Source: Acholoe squamosa
Lineage: Eukaryota; Annelida; Polychaeta; Phyllodocida; Polynoidae
DNA length: 64,000 bases
Direction: 5' to 3'
NCBI GenBank assembly: GCA_949317995.1
Contig: OX439048.1
Location: 22,387,495 to 22,451,494, forward strand
Position 1 is the stretch's first letter. Every line of letters begins with the position of its first letter. Positions 24,156 through 36,100 of this stretch are shown one piece after another. The notes beneath the pieces were generated by a model. That model saw nothing but the letters and a program-made list of their open reading frames with translations. It was not told where the DNA came from and did no database searches. The position numbers and the translations under genes were made by a program.

Positions 24156-27100
24156 ATGGCTCTGACGGGAGATTGGTGCCCCTTGGGCGAAGTGTTTTAC
24201 AGGTTTGTTACATTTATTACTCCACTAAGAACGACATTTAAAATGCTGTTAGGTACCCAATGTCACAGTGTACTAACAGTATTAGTCAAATATGTTCATT
24301 ACAGTCCAGAATACATGGTTGAAGTCCCAAAACGAGAGCCCCTCCCCTCAATGATGTTAAATTCAGGTGTTATCGCTCACCTTGTTTTCCTTGAATGAAT
24401 CTTGATCTCAACACAATTTCATTAAAAGTAGTCACTGTGCGCGACTCAGTTAAGGAATGAGTCGCTGGGACTGCCCTAGCTAAAACTTGCAGGTGCTCTA
24501 GAAACAGCAAGTTTCTAAGAATAACATTTGACAGAAACAAATCCCCAACAATCAGCTTATAATATTGACAAGAGTACCACTTTAGTTTTGCTGTCTGTGA
24601 GTGGGAAGAGCGTCTTTTGTTGGAAACCTTTAGATCGCACCTTTTTCCAATGTTTGGCACATGCTGTGTGGGCTGCAACAGGTAGCTATCAGCAGGTGCA
24701 TTTTCTGCCAGACAGGAAGTCAATCTCCACTCACCAAGCAGATTCTCATGGATAACATTATTTCATGAATAACACCTCTGTTGTGAGACCTGAAACCACT
24801 TCCATCATGGCCGACCATGGCAGCTAAACTTGATATGAAGGCTAACAGATTTGCAAGAACCAAATAATCTGGGCCCCCGTATGAAAGGTTTCTCACAAAA
24901 TGGCAACAAACATGTCTTAGGAAGCCATCCTTAAGAGGAAATTGACATAGAAAAATTATGTCCTACAATTCCAGCCACCTGACAAATTAGCCCTATGCAG
25001 GAAGCCTGACTCTCCCGTTAGGTAAGAGTCAGCGCCCGCCGGACAAATTAAAAGTAGCCTATATGTAGGAATAACACCCCTGCACCCACTCCCGCGAGTC
25101 CCTATCTGTCACTTTAGTAAATCAATCAGTATGATTTTCTATTTTAGGGCTCTTTTCCACTGTCAACATTAACTATTTTCATGTACCAGAGGTAAAAATA
25201 ACCAAGCCAAGGGCAAGGCAAGGAATCAGAATTTGTGGGTCATTCTACAGTCATTGATTTAATATATTATCGGTTCTCAAGGGGTATTGGTGTGAACAGA
25301 CTGTAATTTCTATAAAACCTTAAAATATACAGAGCTCTCAATTTTTGATGAAGCCAAAGAGTAAGACTTTGCCGGGGTGCTCAGAAATTTCCAAACATTA
25401 GGGGAAATGTCACAATTTAATTAAAACGGGGGGGGGTTTGGGGGGCATGCCCCCAAGAAAATTTTGAAAAAAATAAAGACAATTTGGCTGACTTTCCTAC
25501 ACCAAACAGTGAGGAAAGGGTCAAGTTCACTCTTCAAGCCTATACTGATTTTTTTTTTAGTCTAAAATGTGTGAGAAAGGGGCTCCTCTGCGTGAGAGAG
25601 TGAGATTAGCCCCAAATGCGTGAGACTCACGCCAGATGCATGAGAGTTGAGAGGTATGAATATAAAATGCTGATATTTTTTTGTTAAGTCTTAGTCAATT
25701 TTTACATTTGAGACCTCTATTGAAAGCTTAAGATATTATCAGTTACCATAGAGGGAGAAAGAATGAAATATCTGGACAGATTGTATATATTTCAGAAGAG
25801 TTTTGACTTAAATCCGAAAATATCAAAACTAAATATTTGTGTAATTTTTTAAAACTTATATGAGATAACCACAAAAGTGTGTACTTTTAGGATCTTTAAT
25901 CAGCTATTTATTATCTAGCCCAAATTAGCCCAAAGCTAAAGAGTATACAGACTTAGCAGGTTTACTTATTAGCCAATGAGAGAACTCGAATCTATTCACT
26001 GTGATCCTTCGGGGGCCAACTGGTACCCATCTGATAAGTCTTATCAGTAGAAATCGCTGGTAACAAGCTCCAGCAATGGCGGCACCCATGGGACAACCTG
26101 CTACCTTGGAATAGGAGAGTTGAGTAAAAAATCCAAGAATTTCAGGTCTGCTTATCACACTGCCATTTATAACATTTTGACTTTCCAACATGATCTATAA
26201 TACTTATCTTAGTTCCTTTTGATGCAAAATATAGCCCATTAATCCCCAAACTATTGTGCTTACAGTGATGTAATTGGTTACCCTCTATGATCATTCAATC
26301 AGATTTAATTTGAGATTAAGTAAAACAAGGTCTGAAATGTGTGAGAACCAGTGCAGCCTGTGCACAGTGGGCAGAGACTGATAAGACCCACACTGGCTGG
26401 AAATCCACTGACAGAAAGTATTATAGAAATTTCACATTCAATCCCTCATAACTTCTGTTCTAGTACCATTATAAAGACAATTTAAACACCATTAAATTAC
26501 TCAAGTTGCCAGCTTCCCGGTGATGTAAAATTATCCGGGTAAATCCAAAATAAAGGTTTGGCATGTTTTCCCTACTATATGCCCTTAATTATATGAGTAT
26601 TTATTATAGAGTTTTCCCATATATTGTTTGGAAAGCCATGTAGCCTACATAGGGAGTGGTCAGGCCGAGATTATCAATTATTGCATGGCTTTCAAGCGAC
26701 TTGTTGTGTACTAGTAATACTACATATGAATATTTGGATGTACATTGAGGGAAGTTGGTGGAAGTGCTGGAAGCATAGCCATATTACCTGACACTAGGTA
26801 CATGTACTTCTATTAGAACTGGGAACTCTGTCAGATTGGCTGACTAGACAGACTGCCATTAGACACCTTTGGTCTCAGAGTGAGGGTCAGGACCCTCAGA
26901 GGTCGTCGGAGTAGGGGTGGTAGGGGTGGTCCCTAGGCATATGATGTTAGGGACCGGCCTCTCTCCACTATACAGACTTAGCAGGATTATTTATTAGCCA
27001 GTGAGATAATCCCTACGATTCACTGTTGTCCTCTCGGGGGCTGACTGGTACCCATCTGATAGGTCTTATAGAACTCGCTGATAACAAGCTCCAGTAATGG

Positions 27101-30100
27101 CAGCGCCCATGGAACGACCTGCTAAGTCGGAATAAGAGCTTTCAGCTGCTGGTGCTGTATGGATTAGGGACCAAATGTTGAAACTACCTTGTTTACAAAT
27201 GTCTCACCGATATACAACCATTTCAGCAGCTTTGATACAGCAGATGGGGCTAGTGGCGACCATGCCACTTTGCTACTCTGACAGGGGTATGGCTGGTTTG
27301 GACTCCAGTACTTGTAATATGCTCACATGTTTGTAATGATCTGCCTAATTTGTTGCTCATTATTTTCTTTCAATATTGATAGTGAATAAAACAGCACTAT
27401 TTCTCTGTGTGCAGCTGTGATTTCTAAAACATGGAGTTGTATTTTTTAAATTGCAAATGGGTATTTTAGTGAGGGGTGTCTGTGCTCTAAGGGTAAGCCT
27501 ATGGTGCCCTGGGAGTGGATGCTGGATATGCCCATGTAAGCAGTGGGGCTACTGGAGCGCCATCTAGTGTATCAAACTGGTTAAAATAATGTATACTTAG
27601 AAGTTAATCTGAGTATTGTTAAGGCTAGGAGGGACAGCTTTTGTACATTTCTACAACATTTAAAAAAATAGAAACAAAATTCACCATATTTATTTAGATA
27701 GAGCAGAAAGAACTTGGCCGAGTGAGGCTTGCCATTTCTGACGGCCGCCATATTGTTTTGAAATGTTATTTTCAGCAAAATGTTTGTTTTCCCTATCTTA
27801 GAATTATCGCAGCTTCCCCAAACTTTCAGCAAGGGGGTAGGATGTATGTGTATTTAAATTTTCAGAAGGATTCGTTAAGAATTGATTCTATGAGAGGTGC
27901 TTGAGAGTGCTCCTGCAGGACTGAAACATTTGCCATTATAAGTATCCCACACCGTACAGATCGATCTTGGAGCGGCAGACGGTGTGGAGTCCCCACACTA
28001 AAAAACTTTTGACCCCTCATGAGTAAGGGCATAAAAAACTTTTGACCCCTTCTGAGGGGAACATAAAAAACTTACCCTCGTTTTGAATATACTAACCTTA
28101 ATGTGCTTTCCTTCCTCTTCTCCCCAGGAAACAGGAGTTGTACCAGATGGGATGGGGTGACCAGGTAGACCTAGGTCGGTTTGTCGTAGCAGCTGCGCCA
28201 TATGGAGGCCCTATAGGTAAGCACTGTCACCCCAATTTACTAGAGTCTACTAGTACTCATTTTTATGTTATGGCTAACACTGGTAATTTCAATTTAAGCT
28301 CTAAAGGATGTCTTACTGGTGGTGTCCATATTCCATTCTTGCTTCTACAGTTCTACTTATAAAACAGATATTAAACTCAAAATATACATATATCTTTCAG
28401 CCCTCATTCGTGATGAGAGTCTACGTCAGACAGGCACAACTACGCGTCCCATCATTTACCTCTTCTCCTCAGCAGGAAAAGAACTGGCAGCAATCAGGGT
28501 TAGTCTTCTTACTTTATGCACTATTAAGCATGTAAAATACCTAAGTCTCTGTTAGATATGTACTGTGAATGTTTATACCACAAGTCTTATATACAAACAT
28601 ATAGCATTTTTGACCACTTCAGTGCACCAGACCTGCGCTTACAAATTTCAACCGCCTAATAACCCTGGCACTTGTACAGTATTGATGCTCGATTGAGGCC
28701 TTTTAGAGTGATCCTCCCGTGTTCCGGGGTCTGGTCAAATGAGATATGTGGTATTAAATATGGAGGGAAAAAAATCCATAAAAAGACAGACTTTACTATG
28801 CAGTCATTGAATATGCCAAGTAAAAATTACTCTGGATGTTTCAAAGACCATTTCTAAGCTGTGTACTATAAGAATCAATATAAATACTATGTTTCAGTGG
28901 AACAGCGGGCGTGTGCTGGCTCTAGGCTGGTCATGTACAGAGGAACTGCTATGTGTGCAGGACGATGGGACGGTTCTTGTGTACGACATTATGGGTGTCT
29001 TCAAACGCACCTTTAGTATGGGGCAGGTAAGTAAGGCCCGACAAGTATTGGGCACTAGAATAGCTTGCCCAGTTCTCGGACAGGTCCAATTCTCGGACGA
29101 TTTTTCGGAGCCAGATAAATGTTATTTCAGACCATAAAACTTATTTTATCTAAGTTTCCTTACTCTTATGACCAATAGACGTCAATTCCCAATTGTATAT
29201 TGATGAATTTCAAAATATGTGGTGCCCTCTGTTAGTATCACTTGAAAACTGTGTCCGAGAATTGGACCATAGGGAAATGTGGTGTCCGGTAATTGGGCAT
29301 GGTGAGATGGCTATTTCCTGACAATTTTGATAATTGATATTTCAAAACTAAAAGTGAAGTAAAAACACTAGCAACAACATCAAGACTTCTAGTTCATCAA
29401 TATCTAATAATGGTGGTGAGCCTGCTTCAGTGTGTGAAGCTGTCTTTAAAATACAGAGTCTGTCCGAGAACTGGGCACTTTGAATTTCTATACAAAACCC
29501 CTCATAACAAATATAAATACATGTATTAGGATTCAGGAAGGCAGACTTTTTATTATGGAACTAAGGGGCCCTATCCATGCATAATGCTGATTCAAGATGT
29601 AGGAAACCGAGTTGGGCCAGTTTAACAGTCTCCCAAAAGTAAAACCCTCCGAGAACTGGGCAAGTTACCCTAGCTGGTCTGGAGCTGGTTCCAGCGACAC
29701 ACACTGATAAGAACCGATAAGATGGACCATCATGTCCCTGGAAGTGGGTGTTAACCAGGGACAAGGTACCCATCATGGTATGTCTTATCAGTGGGATTTA
29801 CCTCAACCAGCGAAATTCAAAATGGTGGCTCCACTAGGCCTCCATACTGAGTCCTATACAGTAAGATGTACATACCCACACTATGTGTATTAGCTCACTA
29901 GCCATGCAGAATTTATAAAATTGTTTGTCATAAGGGTGCATAAGGTCACATCTGCTTGGCTACTTCTATGTGAACAATGCCAGAAACTTTTTTGTCCCAT
30001 CTTTAAAGTCATGAATTTATGTAGGGGAAAAGTCACTTTGTCATAGTTTTCCCTTTATTGTTTGTAGGAAGCCAAAGAAACCAAAGTGATTGAAGTAAAG

Positions 30101-33100
30101 ATCTTCAACAGCTACAACGGGACAGGCATTGCTATCTTGACTGGAGCTTATCGCGTCTTTGTTGTTAATAACGTGGATGATCCTCGTAACCGCCGCCTTG
30201 CAGAAATTCCAGGTAAAGCTATATTATTCACAAAATTATAGATGAATCTACATGTATTTGAAAGCTTCCCTTTGTGGATGCCCTGGTACAGTGGAGATTT
30301 AATCAAATACATATGTGTTTTAAGACAGAGGTTTTTCATCAGATTCAGTTCTTTCTTTTTTTTGGTATTGGTTCTCTTCTGTGCTCAGTGGGTCTTAGAA
30401 TCACCATTTTCATACATGCCAGATCAAGTTTTACCATTATCCTATATCAAAATAACATTCAAGAGTTGACATTTGGCCTACAGGACTAGTGGCGCCCCCC
30501 AGTAGCTGGGTGATCCTAAACCAGGACCGACAATCACGTGCGCTGGTAGCTAAGGACGCCCAACTCTTCCTTCTTGACCACGGGGGTCAGTACCAAGAAC
30601 AGGTAAATACAGGCTTATTTAAATATATCAAACTTTACTCAAAATATTAGGGCGTCTCAACTTCTTATTGCTATTACTATCTAGCTGTTGGAATCTCTTG
30701 CTTTCAGAAACCACCACTGACAGGTGCAGTGTTCGCCTTCACAGAAATGGCCGTGTCCTTCAACAATAAGTATCTGGCGCTATTTGCAGATACAGGTCTG
30801 CTCTGGATCGGTTCATCAGACTTACAGGTATGGTTACAAATGACACATAGTAATACCCTTCAAGGCAAAATAATTTTTAAAAAAGATGCAGAAAATAACT
30901 CATTCAACAACAATTGTGCGGTTTAGGTTTTTAGGTAGATGAGTACCGTAATCTCCCGCGTATAAGACGCGTCCTCTAGGCCAAACAAATGCCTTGTGCG
31001 TCTTATAGGATTTTCTGAAGTTGGGGGTGCGTCTTATACGAGGGGTAATTTTACCATAGAAATGTATTAATCTTACAAATTTCAGCCTTAAAATGCGTCT
31101 TATAAGAGAAAATGCCTTTGCTGAGTTTGGGGTGCGTCTTATACGCGCAACGCGTCTTCTACGCGGGAGATTACGGTAATTGATATGTGCATAGCTTGTA
31201 TTCATTATGTTTTTGTATATTCTTTCAGAAAGTGTATTGTGAATTTGATACCAAATGTTCAACTCGCCCACAACAACTAGCATGGTAAGTAAATCCTGCC
31301 CATTCCAAAAAAAGCAATCCTCCATCTGATAAAAGATTCATAATTCATTGCCTTGGGGATTGATTCTTGAATCTAGGTGATAAACCTTTCAGTAGTACCT
31401 TTATAACTAATTACGATGCTAACTGAAACTGGTTATATGAGATTGATCTGATACGACCCAACTCACAAAAAAGATCAGTGTGCAGAAATCTATTGCTGGT
31501 GAATTACTTGTTAAATGTATTAAAGTGTTTCATTATGACAAATGAATATGGATTTAGATTACAAAGTATCTTGCTGTTTTAAGGTGCGGTACCGGCGCTA
31601 TCTGCGGCTACTGGGACAATATACTCCTCACAGTGGGGCCCCAAAAGGACTGGGTCAAATATCCTTTTTGAAGACAAAGAAGCAACTTAAAATGTAAGGT
31701 GTGAACTGTAGCATTCGTTGTGACAAAAAATCTTACATTTTACCTTACTAACCTACAACCTGTCTAATAGAAAGTGCTGCTTTAAAATATATGTTAAAAT
31801 CACTATTTAGGAATTTCAATTCTTAAAATACCAACTGTTTCATCTTTGAATACTGCTCCCGAAGTTTTAGACTTAACCATGCGCACACACTCATATGACT
31901 CAGCGGTTCACCTGGTACCAGAGGTGGATGGGTTACGCATCATTACAAATTACACACACGAGTTCTTCCAGCGGGTGCCGGCCGTGGTCGAGGATATCTT
32001 CAGGATCGGGTCCATGGCACCGGGCGCCATGCTGTATGAGGCATCCAAACAATTCCAGGTATCTTATTTTTTTTATTAAAAAAGAATTTTTAGGGAAGCA
32101 AGATGTTCTCATTTGACAATATTAAGCATGATCAAATTTGTATTCAGGAAAATTTTGGATTTTATTAGTGTTGACCACACACACGATCTCAATTTCATAG
32201 ATGATTTTGATGTATAAAAGAGGAAACAGCAAGGACTGAATGAATTCATATGTCTGAATTTGTCAGATTTAATTTATTATTGTAGAATCAAAGACTATGT
32301 GCTGGTTCATTACAATAGAAAAATTAATTACCATATGTACCAATGCATTAGAGTAGCAATAAAAGCTCTATGTGTTTTGTCTATTACAGAAAGGCAGTCA
32401 GCGTGCAGACGAGTACATCCGTATGATAAAGGACAACCTGGAGGTAGCCGTAGAACAGTGTATTGAGGCGGCGGGACACGAGATAGAACCGTCCACACAG
32501 AAGTCACTACTCAGGGTAAGACCTATAAGCACATCTATGAGTTTTACAAGTACCGTAATCTCCCGCGTATAAGGTGCACCCCACCTATAAGGCGCACCTA
32601 GAGTTTTAGGATTTGGCCAGAAAAATGAAAAAATCATAACTTCTTTTCTACTGAATGAATTTTCAAAATTTAAAAAGCTGTGTGTTTCTTGGACCCCATA
32701 TGCTGCTGATTGGGTTACATAGGAGTGTCACATATTAAAAGAAAGGTCTTGGTGCCCCCCTTGTGGATACAGGGAGAACTAAAAAAAACCCGTATAAGAC
32801 GCGCCTTATATGCGCGGGTTTGCGGTATATCTTTATATTATTGCAGTACAAACTCGCGGGTATTGTTTCCTCTCTGTTATAGATATAATAATATCTTCCT
32901 TTAGATATACAGGTACTCGGTACATTGTTTCTTTAAACAATCATATAATATCACATATTGCTTTGCTCTAAAATATGATATATCTGTACATGTAATAGAT
33001 AAGGTTGATATGAGCTGCCATTGGTAACCATAGAATCTAGACTGCTGTACTGTCTATGGATGAGGGAGGTAGTACAATGTTACTGAATGAATGTATAACA

Positions 33101-36100
33101 AAATTAAGTTGCTATGGATGATGCCTACAACCGAGATCAGCTCTTGAATGTTTTACTCTCCATAGGTGAGGGAAGTCAGGCAAAAGTAGAATAGAGAATT
33201 TGGGGTCGGGTACTATTCAGTCTATTGCAGTATTGGTGAACGTTAAATGCAATCTGTATTGTATGGTATCGGGTGCTAAATTTAGAATTGCAAACAGCCT
33301 GCAATCATATGTTAGCAGTATGACATATGGCAGTCAGTCCTAGGGCTGTGTTTGGATGGCGAGATGAGGGCGGGTATGACAGGCGAGCCTTAAGTGAAAT
33401 GTCACTGTCAAACAACACATTGTTGACAGACAACTTTGAGTTTCTCACGTCAAGCAGACGACAAACTGTCCACGCCAGCGTCTGTTGTCACCTTGATGGC
33501 AAATCACAGGACTTGTAGCACCCTCTATACGACCATCTTCTCAGCCAATGACGGCACAAGTAAATTGTTCCATGGCACCTGTTGAGCCATACAATAAACA
33601 AGTTCTGTAAGATAAAATCTGAAACGCTACCTATTTTCTAATCCCAAAGTGAGAAAGGAAATCAGCAAAAAGGTGATTCTTTTTCTGGTACATTGCCTAG
33701 CCGTAGGCTAGCCTAGCCTAGGGCCTAGGTAATTTGACCCTTTGCCATGTCCTTAGCAAGCAAGTTCTGCTCCCTAGAATAGACTATACATATATCGCCA
33801 AGAAAAGACTCAGAAATGTGTCAGAATCGTTCACACATATAATATACATTGCAGGGGCTGGTGCTTTAGCATTAAATGCCCCAGTAGGTGTTTGGTACTG
33901 TATAATAAGGGCTGTATTGTATGTTCAGTGGCACCATATGGGTGTGCGGGGTGTTTAGTGACTTGTCACCTGGGTAGGTGCTGTGCAAAGTGTGAACATT
34001 CATGTACCATACTACTGCACGCTGCTAGACCATCAATATGTTTACTCAGCCGTGACGGCCGCTGACCCCGGGCGCTGATCAGCACAGGCAGGTCCCAGCC
34101 TCTGGGGCAGGGGGTTGTGGGTGGTGGGGGGGGGGGGAGGGGTGCCATTGGTTAACTCAGGTTTGGATATGCGGGTATGGGCAGTACAGGGACTGCCTTG
34201 TGTGGCGCTCAGGGTCAGGTGAGAGTAGAATCAGTGCAGATTGATTGGTTCCTGAGTACCATCAGTGTGTGAGTGGACACAGGGGGTGCTGGTCAGTTCA
34301 CGGGGAGCTCAGGCTGAGAGACAGTGGTTTGAAAATGCCGCCAGCCTTTTAACTCCTCTCTGTGATTTACATAGTTTAATCACTGATTGTTCTGCCACAG
34401 TACTGTAGGACATAGCCCTTCTTGGATAACATTACAGGCGCAGCGGACTTATGGTGCTTTTAAACTAGCAGAGGCTTTTTATATGATATCCATTTTGTGG
34501 AGACTATATATATAAGTCAGTGAGAGACTGTTGCTTAACCTATCATCACTCAAATCATGGCGAGTATCGTGGAGCATCTCAACTCTTATATGGCGCCCAA
34601 CTCTTATGACCTTCTGCGGCTCTTCAACCACCCCATGTTTAGTGACCTTCAGGCGACCTTGAAGAAGGATGTTAGTCAGACATCCATCCCTTACTCTCTG
34701 GTTGACAGGAGTCTGGCTGGAGACGCGCAGAACTCTCAAACACAACTCCCTCCTGCGAAAATGAGCATGGTCGTCGAGGACGCCTCACTACAGGCCGAGT
34801 TCCGCCAGTTGGCCTCCCTCAGCAACCCCAAGATCTCAGAACTAGAAATGTTTTATCAAACTCAGAGTGCCTCCATCGTTACCCAGAGGGCTGATGCTAT
34901 CTTGAACCTCCAGACGAGCTTCACTGGGACACCAGAGCAGTTCTCAACCAAACTCTCGGAGATTAACGCCTTCTATGACGGCCAGCAGAGCCACCTAATG
35001 GGACGCATCAACACCAGCCTCCAACTGGTTAAAGCCTCACTTCCGGTGGGAGTGGCTCCCCCAGGCGGCAGGCCCAAGAAGTCGAGGACCCGGATGTTGT
35101 CGTCTGCTGCAGTGGACATGATGAAGGAGTGGTATGAGAGCCACATTGACAACCCTTACCCTACTGACGATGAGAAGGCGTCCCTAGCTGACCGTGGCGG
35201 CATCTCAGTGGCACAAGTTAAAGCTTGGTTTGCTAACAAACGTAACAGGACACTCAACACGCGCCCCAAGCGGCAGATATACAAACTACAGCAGCAGATG
35301 GTGACCAATCACTGTGCTAGTCTGGGACTGGACGCTGATAGTGGACCTGGGGGCAATGGACCCATGAGGGGCGCTGATGTAGCCTATCTCATTGATGAGA
35401 TCTCTGATCTCATATCATTTAACCCAACAGCAGACCAAAAGGTGATCAACCCAGCAGCAGCAGACCACAATGCTCTCTGTTCTACAGTAGACCAGAAACC
35501 TTTGAATCCTGCAATGGGCCAACATTCATTCAACTCAACAGTGGACCAGAAAGCTTTCAGACAAGTGGTTGAACTTCATGCTTTCACCTCTACAACGGAC
35601 CAAAATTCCTACCGGTACAACCCAACTGTAGGTCAGAAACCACTGAGCCCTACAGTGAATCAGAATTCATTCAGCCCAGCAGTGGATCAGGAGTCTTTCA
35701 GCCAAACACTGGACCAGAATTCCTTTAGCCCAAAACTGGACCAGAACTCTTTCAGTCCTACGGTGGACCAGAATTCTTTCAGTCCAACACAGGATCAGAA
35801 CTCTTTCAGCCAAGTTGATCAAGATTCTTTCAGCCCAACACTGGACCAGCATGTCCCAGAGACCTTTCAGACGCCTACATTTGATGATGTGGTTTCGGCA
35901 TTTTAGGGCTTGTAATTAAAGGGAATTCCGAGATAATGTCAAATGAGTAAATCTTTATCAGAGAGTTGAACTCCTAGGTTTTCCTCTTCGTATACTACAC
36001 TGCTGTAGATCACTATCTTTCCCCTGCCAGTACAAGTAAATGCAACTTTCGATAACGATAATATATGAACGTGTATACATGGTATGTTGAGAATGTTATA

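Noticed and set aside
35667..35852. Antisense frame within the homeobox gene
   Set aside because: Shadow of the coding repeat on the opposite strand.
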